From NCBI GenBank assembly GCA_905234005.1, contig CAJOFW010000037.1, forward strand, positions 1 through 8,850: DNA of 8,850 bases, given 5' to 3'. The translations under genes and the position numbers were made by a program. The DNA is from an uncultured Oscillospiraceae bacterium (lineage in GTDB: Bacteria; Bacillota; Clostridia; Oscillospirales; Oscillospiraceae). The first letter of the stretch is position 1; the number at the start of each line of letters is the position of its first letter. Shown in pieces: positions 1-4,969 of the stretch. The notes under the pieces were generated by a model, which searched no databases, was not told the origin of the DNA, and saw nothing but the letters and a program-made list of their open reading frames with translations.

Positions 1-963
1 GTCCCGGCAGCGATAGGTACGGGTCTCGCTTAGCTTGAAGTCCCGATCCGGCTCTCCGTTTTTCGCGGCATACACCGCGTTGCCCAGGGGATGCCACGCA
101 CGGGCGTATCGTGTGCCGAAGCACAGCGTAAAAAGGCCCTTGTCCCGGTACCGGTACCGCGCCGCGGCGTTTCGCCATGTATCGCCGAAAAGACGCATTC
201 CGCGCACCGCGTCGGCCTCGAGAACCGGCGACTTTGAGAGCTTCTGCCCGCCGTACAGACACAACGCGGAGAAGACCGCCTCGTCCGTGTGCTCGGCCGG
301 ATACCGCAGCGCCGCCAGTGCCTCGTCCGCCCGCAGCAGCGCCGGATTGGCGCAGGAACGCGCAAGCTCCGGGGGCAGATCGTTGATTACGGTAAACTCA
401 AACATCCACCGCCGCAGATTTTGCCGCATCCGCGTATCGCCGAAGCCGATGTCGATGTATCCGGCCTCGAACGACTGCATTTTCCGGATAACGTCCCCGG
501 GTGACGAGGCCCCGACGCCGTTTAACAGCTCGTAGATGTAGACGTAAGCCGCCGAGGTCGATATGGGACGGTAGATGCCGCGCCGGACGTCGGCACGCCA
601 CGAGAAGTAGCCGCGAAGCTGCGCGACGGTCATCTCCTGATAGGTGGGGTAGTAGCAGAACAGGCCGCCCGGCCACGGGGCGTTGTCCTCGTAGTCCTCC
701 ATGAATCGGGCCTGCCGCAGAAACCCAGCCGCTGCCGCCGCATCCGATGGATTGGAGCGATAGTCAAACATACCGAGCAGCCGCGATATCCGCTCCGGCG
801 TCGGCGCCGGCTGCGGCACCCGCACCGTCCCAGGGGCGGGGGGATACGGTTTTCCGGCCGGGGGGAGGGAGGTGTCATGATAGCCGCCGCCCGAATCGGA
901 CGATGCCGGCGTCTCCAGCACGACCGTATAGCCGTATGACGCCGACGGATTGTTCCGCTCCAC
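1..963 (-). CDS. TerB N-terminal-domain (TerB_N) protein, 3' part outside window
   Basis: An open frame of 321 codons runs from a GTG at 963 to the left edge without a stop, so the C-terminus is missing. The GTG is chosen because a strong GGGGAGG lies five bases upstream and a good promoter lies just beyond it. Residues 1-55 are low-complexity and rich in Pro, Ser and Gly. Residues about 80-200 look like a TerB_N domain: FLRQARFMEDYED, then YYPTYQEMTVAQLRGYFSWR, then the VRRGIYRP and YVYIYELLNGVG blocks. Proteins of this family usually continue into a TerB-like and a TerB_C region, which would lie beyond the edge. There is no signal peptide or membrane segment, so it is probably cytoplasmic. 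The biochemical function is unknown; TerB-type domains are linked to tellurite-resistance and stress systems, but no other ter gene is visible here. Family call fairly sure; role unassigned. Confidence 0.82.
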   Translation of the reverse strand, partial: MERNNPSASYGYTVVLETPASSDSGGGYHDTSLPPAGKPYPPAPGTVRVPQPAPTPERISRLLGMFDYRSNPSDAAAAAGFLRQARFMEDYEDNAPWPGGLFCYYPTYQEMTVAQLRGYFSWRADVRRGIYRPISTSAAYVYIYELLNGVGASSPGDVIRKMQSFEAGYIDIGFGDTRMRQNLRRWMFEFTVINDLPPELARSCANPALLRADEALAALRYPAEHTDEAVFSALCLYGGQKLSKSPVLEADAVRGMRLFGDTWRNAAARYRYRDKGLFTLCFGTRYARAWHPLGNAVYAAKNGEPDRDFKLSETRTYRCRD

Positions 964-1009
964 ACTGTCACCTCCCCGTGTCGGATTTTGTTCCGATTGT
1001 TCCGAAACG

Positions 1010-1037
1010 ATTATACCATATCCGCCCCGGGAATCAA
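1010..1037 (-). promoter_or_regulatory. Sigma-A-type promoter of the TerB_N gene
   Basis: On the minus strand, TTGATT (1037-1032) and TATAAT (1015-1010) are separated by 16 bases. A TGG just before the TATAAT gives an extended -10. Transcription would start near 1003, leaving a leader of about 40 bases with a GGGGAGG ribosome binding site. Two copies of a CCCCGTATCG-containing motif lie just upstream at 1052-1080. Confidence 0.75.
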
Positions 1038-1051
1038 GTGAGCACATTTGT

Positions 1052-1080
1052 GATACCCCGTATCGTGACGCCCCGTATCG
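1052..1080. repeat. Two tandem copies of a GAYRCCCCGTATCG motif upstream of the TerB_N promoter
   Basis: The sequences at 1052-1065 and 1067-1080 share GA-Y-R-CCCCGTATCG with a 15-base period. The first copy contains a perfect inverted repeat, GATAC-CCC-GTATC. The same motif, on the minus strand, sits between the -35 and -10 of the secreted-protein gene (2297-2310). The position 15-43 bases upstream of the TerB_N -35 box fits a regulator binding site. No regulator gene is visible, so the operator role is inference. Confidence 0.5.
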
Positions 1081-1089
1081 GGCGGCATG

Positions 1090-1124
1090 AAAAAAGCGGC
1101 CGGGGCCGAGGCCCTGACCGCTTT
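1090..1124 (-). terminator. Rho-independent terminator of the secreted-protein gene
   Basis: Read on the minus strand, AAAGCGG (1124-1118) pairs with CCGCTTT (1099-1093). A GC-rich inner helix (GGGCC with GGCCC) lies between them, and a run of six T follows at 1095-1090. It begins 14 bases past the TAA at 1138-1140 of the upstream gene and lies before the promoter of the next gene, so it separates two units on the same strand. Confidence 0.88.
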
Positions 1125-1137
1125 CGTGAGTATCCGT

Positions 1138-2256
1138 TTATCCGATCAGCTCGAGCACCTGGGCGATGAGTCCCTGCACGGTGTCCTCGCTCTGCACCGG
1201 GAGGATGTCCTCGCCAAGCTCGGGATCGACGACGCTGACAAGCGTGACGCCGCTTTCCGCGTCGCCCGTGTAGGTCACGATGACCGTGATCTCACCGGCA
1301 AACGGGTTGATCGTGTTGAACGTGACGACGTTCTCGCCGGACGCTTCCCCGGAGCCTTCGCCGGACGCTTCCCCGGACGCCTCGCCGGAGGCGGCCCCGG
1401 CGGTGTTCACGATCGTCACGTCATAGGCCGGGCCGCTGACAAGCTCGTCCGTCAGAACGTGCGTCAGACGGCCGTCCTCGACGCACAGCTCCACGAGCTT
1501 CGAGCCGCCGACCCAGATCTGATCGCCGACCGCCCACGGGCTGGAGGTCTCCTCCGAGGATACGACGATCTCGAACACACCGGCCTCGCCGGCGCGGTAG
1601 ATGCCCCAGATGACGCCCTCGTCGTCGGTGTAGGTGATGCCGTAGCCGTCGACGACCTTCCAGAGGAAGTCCTTCTCGTTTTCGATCTCATCGACGGGCA
1701 CGGCGGTGAGATCGTGGGCGATGGCGCAGCCGTCGTACACGAGCATGCTCGTCTCGCCCTCGCCGCTCTCGAGCGGGGTGATCGTGTCGGCGAGGTCGCC
1801 CATCTCCTTCGGGTCGGAGACGGGATCGAGCGACAGTGTATAGACGACGCCGAGCGCCTCGTCATACCACATGATCGCGCCGTAAGAACCCCAGACAAAC
1901 TCCATATACCCCGGGCAGCGCCCGCCGACGACAAGCTCCTTCGAGTCCGTCGCGCCGGCGAAGTACACGCCGGAGAGGGCGGTCAGGGTCTCGCTGTCCA
2001 TCGCGGGGGCGGCGTCGGCGGGACTGACGCGTTCGACGATGTCCACGCCGTCCGCCGTCCACGCCGCCTGCGCCATGCCGTCCATGTAGCTGCACACCGC
2101 GTCCGCGCCGTCGGGGATCACGAGCGCGAGGCCGGTTGCCGCCGCGATCTCCTGCGAGGACGCCTCGGTCCACGGATTGGCAAGCCCGGCGCTTGCGTAG
2201 GCCGCCGTGCCCATGCACACGAGCACGGACAGAAGGATGGCGATTGCTTTTTTCAT
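1138..2256 (-). CDS. Secreted two-module protein with (A/G)SGE linker, function unknown
   Basis: 372 residues starting at ATG 2256, with AAGGAGG seven bases upstream. Residues 1-23 form a signal peptide: KK, a hydrophobic core, then AYASA, with likely cleavage after residue 23. Cys14 is not in a good lipobox, so export as a soluble protein is more likely than lipidation. The mature part begins near an NPW motif at 27-29. Residues 27-142 form one module that recalls clostridial exported proteins opening with NPW and ending in an IGI/LGV-xYxLS strand. Residues 185-285 look like a second beta-rich module. Residues 289-308 are five SGE units, a flexible acidic linker. Residues 309-372 form a short hydrophobic beta-like tail. 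The mature protein is acidic, with very few Lys. The gene has its own promoter and terminator. No enzyme motif is recognised; an extracellular or cell-wall role is inference. Confidence 0.8.
   Translation of the reverse strand: MKKAIAILLSVLVCMGTAAYASAGLANPWTEASSQEIAAATGLALVIPDGADAVCSYMDGMAQAAWTADGVDIVERVSPADAAPAMDSETLTALSGVYFAGATDSKELVVGGRCPGYMEFVWGSYGAIMWYDEALGVVYTLSLDPVSDPKEMGDLADTITPLESGEGETSMLVYDGCAIAHDLTAVPVDEIENEKDFLWKVVDGYGITYTDDEGVIWGIYRAGEAGVFEIVVSSEETSSPWAVGDQIWVGGSKLVELCVEDGRLTHVLTDELVSGPAYDVTIVNTAGAASGEASGEASGEGSGEASGENVVTFNTINPFAGEITVIVTYTGDAESGVTLVSVVDPELGEDILPVQSEDTVQGLIAQVLELIG
1333..1392 (-). repeat. Internal tandem repeat encoding five SGE linker units
   Basis: Four-codon units encode ASGE three times, then GSGE, then ASGE (residues 289-308 of the secreted protein). 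At DNA level a perfect 20-base direct repeat lies at 1334-1353 and 1358-1377, with a 24-base period. It joins the second module to the C-terminal tail. Such repeats change length easily by slippage in steps of 12 bases, which keeps the frame. Confidence 0.85.
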
Positions 2257-2287
2257 ATCGGTTCCTCCTTACAAATAATGTATGACG

Positions 2288-2317
2288 ATTGTACCGCGAT
2301 ACGGGGCATCCCGTCAA
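2288..2317 (-). promoter_or_regulatory. Sigma-A-type promoter of the secreted-protein gene
   Basis: On the minus strand, TTGACG (2317-2312) and TACAAT (2293-2288) are separated by 18 bases. The leader is about 25-30 bases and carries AAGGAGG at 2270-2264. The spacer holds the third copy of the GAYRCCCCGTATCG motif (2297-2310), so a protein bound there would cover the promoter. Confidence 0.75.
2297..2310 (-). repeat. Third copy of the GAYRCCCCGTATCG motif, inside a promoter spacer
   Basis: Read on the minus strand this is GATGCCCCGTATCG. It matches the two copies at 1052-1065 and 1067-1080 at 12 or more of 14 positions, with CCCCGTATCG identical in all three. The motif lies between the -35 and -10 boxes of the secreted-protein promoter, a classic repressor position. 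Confidence 0.5.
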
Positions 2318-2344
2318 GCGTTTTGCGGCATTTGACTTTTGTCA
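2313..2344. promoter_or_regulatory. Inverted repeats between divergent promoters (possible operator)
   Basis: GTCAA at 2313-2317 is matched by TTGAC at 2332-2336. The latter overlaps a second palindrome, TGAC-TTTT-GTCA (2333-2344). The cluster starts on the -35 box of the leftward promoter and ends ten bases before the -35 box of the rightward one. This could be a shared operator, but the arms are short and one TTGAC is also a plain -35-like sequence, so the evidence is modest. Confidence 0.3.
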
Positions 2345-2353
2345 GCGACCGGC

Positions 2354-2382
2354 TTGTATTTCCGGCGGAGATGGGCTATAAT
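2354..2382 (+). promoter_or_regulatory. Promoter of the MOSC-mnmA unit
   Basis: TTGTAT (2354-2359) and TATAAT (2377-2382) are 17 bases apart. Transcription would start near 2390, giving a leader of about 87 bases. From the -35 box through TATAATGC, 22 of 31 bases match the suf promoter at 4086-4116. In both, an AAACCTA follows the -10 box shortly downstream. Confidence 0.75.
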
Positions 2383-2475
2383 GCGTCGTAAACCTACTGA
2401 AATGGTGTGAAATAGCGTCGGCACAAGACGAAAAGCGGTGTCAACACGAGACGGAAAGGATGAACGATACAGGCG

Positions 2476-2937
2476 ATGGGAACCATACACGGCATATGCG
2501 TCAGCGAGGAAAAGGGCACGGCCAAGCACACGATCCCGGCGGTTGATGTGATCGAGAGCTGGGGTCTTGACGGCGACGCCCACGCCGGGACGTGGCACAG
2601 GCAGGTGAGCCTGCTGGGTCTCGAGCAGATCGAGGCGTTTCGCGCACGCGGCGTCAACGTGGCGTTCGGGGCGTTCGGGGAGAATCTGATTGTCGAGGGG
2701 TTTCACCTGCGCACGCTCCCGGTCGGCACCCGGCTGCGGGCGGGGGAGGTGCTGCTCGAGATCACGCAGATCGGCAAGGAGTGCCACGCGCACTGCGCCA
2801 TCCGACAGGCGACGGGCGACTGCATCATGCCGAGGGAGGGCGTATTCGCCCGTGTGCTGCACGGCGGCACGCTGCACGTCGGCGACGAGATCGCGGTCGA
2901 CGAAATCGCGGTCGACGCCGGGCCGGAGAACCGGTAA
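2476..2937 (+). CDS. MOSC-domain protein
   Basis: 153 residues, a stand-alone MOSC domain (the domain found at the C-terminus of molybdenum-cofactor sulfurase). Visible family features are GLDGDAHAG (30-38), W40 and RQVSLL (42-47), GENL (68-71), LPVGTRLRAG, and the cysteine block GKECHAHC (100-107). C116 and the PREGVFARVLHGG block (119-131) follow. C103 is the likely conserved functional cysteine. MOSC proteins are thought to bind or carry sulfur or metal-sulfur species. No molybdopterin gene is nearby; the partner is mnmA, six bases downstream, so a sulfur-transfer role in tRNA thiolation or Fe-S assembly is possible but inferred. ATG 2476 is the only ATG start possible, since an in-frame TGA lies at 2461-2463. 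The only purine-rich site, GGAAAGGA (2453-2460), is 15 bases away, so initiation may be weak. The last residues come from a 15-base tandem duplication. Confidence 0.9.
   Translation: MGTIHGICVSEEKGTAKHTIPAVDVIESWGLDGDAHAGTWHRQVSLLGLEQIEAFRARGVNVAFGAFGENLIVEGFHLRTLPVGTRLRAGEVLLEITQIGKECHAHCAIRQATGDCIMPREGVFARVLHGGTLHVGDEIAVDEIAVDAGPENR
2887..2916 (+). repeat. 15-base in-frame tandem duplication at the end of the MOSC gene
   Basis: Bases 2887-2901 and 2902-2916 are identical except for one synonymous change (GAG versus GAA). They encode EIAVD twice in a row (residues 138-147). The second copy falls after the expected end of the MOSC fold, where the family usually closes with a VGDEI-like strand, so it lengthens the tail by five residues. 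It looks like a fairly recent slippage event. Confidence 0.85.
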
Positions 2938-2943
2938 GCCGGC

Positions 2944-4029
2944 ATGGCGAGGGTCATCGTGGGCATGTCCGGCGGCGTGGACAGCGCGGTCACGGCGTAT
3001 TTGCTGAAGGCCGCCGGTCACGACGCGGTCGGCGTCACGCTGCGCACATGGGTCGGCAGCGACGGCCGGGAGAGCCGCTGCTGCGAGATCGAGGACGCAA
3101 GGCGCACGGCGTGGGCGCTGGAAATGCCGTACTATGTGCAGAACTGCGTCGCGGCCTTCCGGGAGAGGGTCATCCAGCCGTTCGCGGACGACTATATCCG
3201 GGGCCGGACGCCGAACCCTTGCGTCGTCTGCAACCGGGATATCAAGTGGGCGCTGCTGCTCGAGGCCGCCGCACGCATGGGGGCGGCTTACGTCGCGACC
3301 GGGCATTACGCCTCGGTCGTGCGGCTGGAAAACGGGCGGTATACCGTCCGGGAGGCGCTGTCGGCGCAGAGAGATCAGACGTATATGCTGTACCGCCTGA
3401 CACAGGAGCAGCTTCGGCACACGCTCATGCCTCTCGGCGGGCTGTCGAAGGACGAGGTGCGCTCCATCGCCGCCCGGGCCGGTCTGCCCGTGGCGCAGAA
3501 ACGGGATTCGCAGGAGATATGCTTTGTCACAGAGGGCAGCTACGCCGACGTGCTCGAGGAGTACGCCCGCGCCCCCATCCCGGAGCCGGGGGATTTTGTC
3601 GATGAAAACGGTCGCATTCTGGGCCGTCACAGGGGCATCACGCACTACACGGTCGGACAGCGGCGCGGCCTGGGCGTCGCCCTCGGCAAACCGGCGTATG
3701 TCACGCGTATCGACGAGGCGCACAACACGGTGGTGCTCGGCGGCGAGGCGTCGCTGTACAGCGGCGGGCTTGTATGCGACGACCTGAACTGGATGGGCAT
3801 GGCCCCGCCGGCGGCGGGGGAGACGTTTCGGGCGATCGTGAAAATCCGCTGCCGCCATCCGGGGACGGCCGCCGCCGTCCGCGCCGCTGACGACGGCACG
3901 GTTCAAATCCGATTCGACGAACCCGTCCGCGCCGCGGCGCCGGGACAGTCCGCCGTGTTCTATGACGACGGCGGCTGCGTTCTCGGCGGCGGGGTCATTC
4001 GAGACGTCTGCGGGGCGTCAGAACCATAA
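2944..4029 (+). CDS. mnmA: tRNA-specific 2-thiouridylase MnmA, three-cysteine form
   Basis: 361 residues, a normal length for MnmA. The enzyme activates U34 of tRNA(Lys, Glu, Gln) with ATP and replaces the 2-oxygen with sulfur, in the cytoplasm. The N-terminal PP-loop is GMSGGVDSAV (7-16). The tRNA- and ATP-binding blocks include TPNPCVVCNRDIKW (89-102), ATGHYA (118-123) and RDQTYMLYRL (143-152). The DSQEICF block (188-194) holds the second catalytic cysteine, C193; the first is C96. The TVGQRRGLG motif (236-244) leads into the beta-barrel, and GQSAVFY (334-340) ends the fold. C93 stands where E. coli and B. subtilis MnmA have Asp, giving C93-x-x-C96 plus C193, a set that can ligate an Fe-S cluster. 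A CC pair at 46-47 is typical of the clostridial branch. The gene starts six bases after the MOSC stop. The nearest GGAG is 15 bases upstream, which suggests translational coupling. Confidence 0.96.
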   Translation: MARVIVGMSGGVDSAVTAYLLKAAGHDAVGVTLRTWVGSDGRESRCCEIEDARRTAWALEMPYYVQNCVAAFRERVIQPFADDYIRGRTPNPCVVCNRDIKWALLLEAAARMGAAYVATGHYASVVRLENGRYTVREALSAQRDQTYMLYRLTQEQLRHTLMPLGGLSKDEVRSIAARAGLPVAQKRDSQEICFVTEGSYADVLEEYARAPIPEPGDFVDENGRILGRHRGITHYTVGQRRGLGVALGKPAYVTRIDEAHNTVVLGGEASLYSGGLVCDDLNWMGMAPPAAGETFRAIVKIRCRHPGTAAAVRAADDGTVQIRFDEPVRAAAPGQSAVFYDDGGCVLGGGVIRDVCGASEP

Positions 4030-4050
4030 CCCATCGGTCGAATATAAAAA

Positions 4051-4067
4051 CCTATTAATTTAATAGG
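4051..4067. promoter_or_regulatory. Upstream operator-like palindrome of the suf promoter
   Basis: A perfect inverted repeat with 8-base arms, CCTATTAA and TTAATAGG, around a single central T. It is centred about 62 bases before the predicted start of suf transcription, upstream of the -35 box. A second copy lies 76 bases downstream. The sequence is AT-rich in a GC-rich genome. As RNA it could form a small hairpin, but in the plus direction no T-run follows, so it is not a terminator for mnmA. An Rrf2/IscR-type Fe-S regulator is the obvious candidate from suf biology; that is inference. Confidence 0.65.
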
Positions 4068-4085
4068 AAAATTTGCGTCGGGGTA

Positions 4086-4114
4086 TTGCATCCGCGTCGG
4101 AGCCGGAGTATAAT
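4086..4114 (+). promoter_or_regulatory. Promoter of the suf operon
   Basis: TTGCAT (4086-4091) and TATAAT (4109-4114) have the ideal 17-base spacing. The predicted start is near 4121, giving a 5' leader of about 94 bases. One operator-like palindrome lies upstream (4051-4067) and one immediately downstream of the start (4127-4143). No terminator is seen after mnmA, so some read-through from the MOSC-mnmA promoter is also likely. Confidence 0.82.
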
Positions 4115-4126
4115 GCAGTCGATAAA

Positions 4127-4143
4127 CCTATAAGTTTGATAGG
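4127..4143. promoter_or_regulatory. Downstream operator-like palindrome of the suf promoter
   Basis: CCTATAAGTTTGATAGG, the second 17-base copy of the pattern at 4051-4067. The outer five bases of each arm pair perfectly and the inner part is less regular. It begins about six bases past the predicted transcription start, so a bound protein would block initiation or early elongation. Thirteen of 17 positions match the upstream copy. Confidence 0.62.
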
Positions 4144-4149
4144 TAAGAC

Positions 4150-4165
4150 ACCTGCGTCGGCAGGT
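4150..4165 (+). promoter_or_regulatory. Leader hairpin 1 of the suf mRNA
   Basis: ACCTGC (4150-4155) and GCAGGT (4160-4165) form a perfect six-base-pair stem around a GTCG loop. GGTAT (4163-4167) can instead pair with ATACC (4178-4182). That pairing would break this hairpin and the base of the next one. Confidence 0.5.
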
Positions 4166-4181
4166 ATGACAACGGAAATAC

Positions 4182-4201
4182 CGCCGTCCGTCGGGGCGGC
4201 G
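4182..4201 (+). promoter_or_regulatory. Leader hairpin 2, next to the sufC ribosome binding site
   Basis: CGCCGTCC (4182-4189) pairs with GGGCGGCG (4194-4201) over eight base pairs including one G-U, again with a GTCG loop. The stem ends two bases before the GGGAGG ribosome binding site (4203-4208), which itself stays single-stranded. The hairpin may tune sufC translation or mRNA stability; no known riboswitch class is recognised. Confidence 0.5.
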
Positions 4202-4214
4202 TGGGAGGAACAGA

Positions 4215-4967
4215 ATGGCAGACAAGCTTTTGCATATAACCGGCCTGCGGGCGTCCGTGGAGGAACAGGAGATCCTGCACGGCGTCGATCTTACCGTCAA
4301 CCGCGGCGAGACGCATGTCATCATGGGCCCGAACGGAGCGGGTAAATCGACGCTCGGCAACGTCCTGATGGGAAACCCGGCCTATCGCGTCACGGGCGGC
4401 AGCGTGATCTTCGCGGGGGAGGAGCTGCTCCGGAAGACCGTGGACGAGCGTGCCAGGGCGGGGCTTTTCATGTCGTTTCAGAACCCGCTGGAGGTGCCCG
4501 GCATATCGCTCGAGAACTTCATCCGCACGGCGGTGGAGCAGCGCACCGGTCAGCGCATACGGCTGTGGGATTTTCGCAAATCGCTCCGGCGGATGCTGGA
4601 CGTTTTGCAGATGGACGAGTCCTACGCCTCGCGTGATCTGAACGTCGGCTTCTCCGGCGGCGAGAAGAAGAAGGCGGAGATATTGCAGCTTCTGATGCTC
4701 GCTCCGTCGCTGGCGATTCTGGACGAGACGGATTCCGGTCTCGACGTGGACGCCGTGCGCACCGTGTCGCGGGGCATCGAGGAGTTCAAAAAGGAGAAGG
4801 CTTCATCGCTCATCGTCATCACGCACAGCGCCGCGATATTGTCCATGCTGGACGTCGACCGCGTGCACGTTCTGGTCGACGGCCGCATCGCCGCCGAGGG
4901 CGGGGCGGAGCTGATCGACGAGATCGAACGCGACGGCTTTGCCCGCTTCGATACGAGGGAGGCGTGA
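4215..4967 (+). CDS. sufC: Fe-S cluster assembly ATPase SufC
   Basis: 250 residues, the usual SufC length. SufC is the cytoplasmic ABC-type ATPase that powers the SufBCD scaffold during Fe-S assembly; it does not transport. In order: Walker A GPNGAGKST (38-46), Q-loop SFQNPLEVPG (87-96), signature FSGGEKKKAE (146-155), Walker B LAILDETDSGLD (167-178) and switch histidine H204. FSGGEKKKAE and DETDSGLD are hallmark SufC versions of these motifs. ATG 4215 has GGGAGG six bases upstream. This is the first gene of the suf operon, behind a promoter with two operator-like palindromes and a structured leader. It ends two bases before the preferred sufB start. Confidence 0.98.
   Translation: MADKLLHITGLRASVEEQEILHGVDLTVNRGETHVIMGPNGAGKSTLGNVLMGNPAYRVTGGSVIFAGEELLRKTVDERARAGLFMSFQNPLEVPGISLENFIRTAVEQRTGQRIRLWDFRKSLRRMLDVLQMDESYASRDLNVGFSGGEKKKAEILQLLMLAPSLAILDETDSGLDVDAVRTVSRGIEEFKKEKASSLIVITHSAAILSMLDVDRVHVLVDGRIAAEGGAELIDEIERDGFARFDTREA
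4955..4962 (+). promoter_or_regulatory. Ribosome binding site that decides the sufB start
   Basis: GAGGGAGG lies at the end of sufC. It is one base from the GTG at 4964, which overlaps the sufC stop, but seven bases from the GTG at 4970. The 4970 start is therefore favoured on spacing. Confidence 0.6.
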
Positions 4968-4969
4968 AC

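Noticed and set aside
35..535. 166-codon open frame on the plus strand
   Set aside because: It overlaps the TerB_N gene, which is supported on the minus strand by domain motifs, ribosome binding site and promoter; the plus frame is low-complexity Arg/Ser/Ala.
1087..2391. 434-codon open frame on the plus strand
   Set aside because: It is antisense to the secreted-protein gene, which has a signal peptide, strong ribosome binding site, promoter and terminator. It has no good start site and is rich in Arg, His and Asp, as expected of a shadow frame in GC-rich DNA. It also spans the terminator and both promoters.
2476..2937. Molybdenum-cofactor biosynthesis gene assignment for the MOSC protein
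   Set aside because: Only the MOSC domain is present and no moa, mog or molybdoenzyme gene is visible, so a cofactor-specific function or symbol is not supported.
2314..3906. 530-codon open frame on the minus strand
   Set aside because: It is antisense to the MOSC gene and mnmA, both with full sets of conserved motifs. Its composition is Arg/His/Pro/Ala-rich with no domain.
4051..4067. Palindrome after mnmA read as an intrinsic terminator
   Set aside because: The stem is AT-rich with a tight loop, and no T-run follows in the plus direction. A T-run exists only on the minus strand, where nothing is being transcribed. The second copy at the promoter start favours an operator.
4075..4160. Recurring GCGTCGG heptamer in the suf upstream region
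   Set aside because: It appears at 4075, 4094 and 4154 but is also frequent in coding regions across the window, so it probably reflects base composition.
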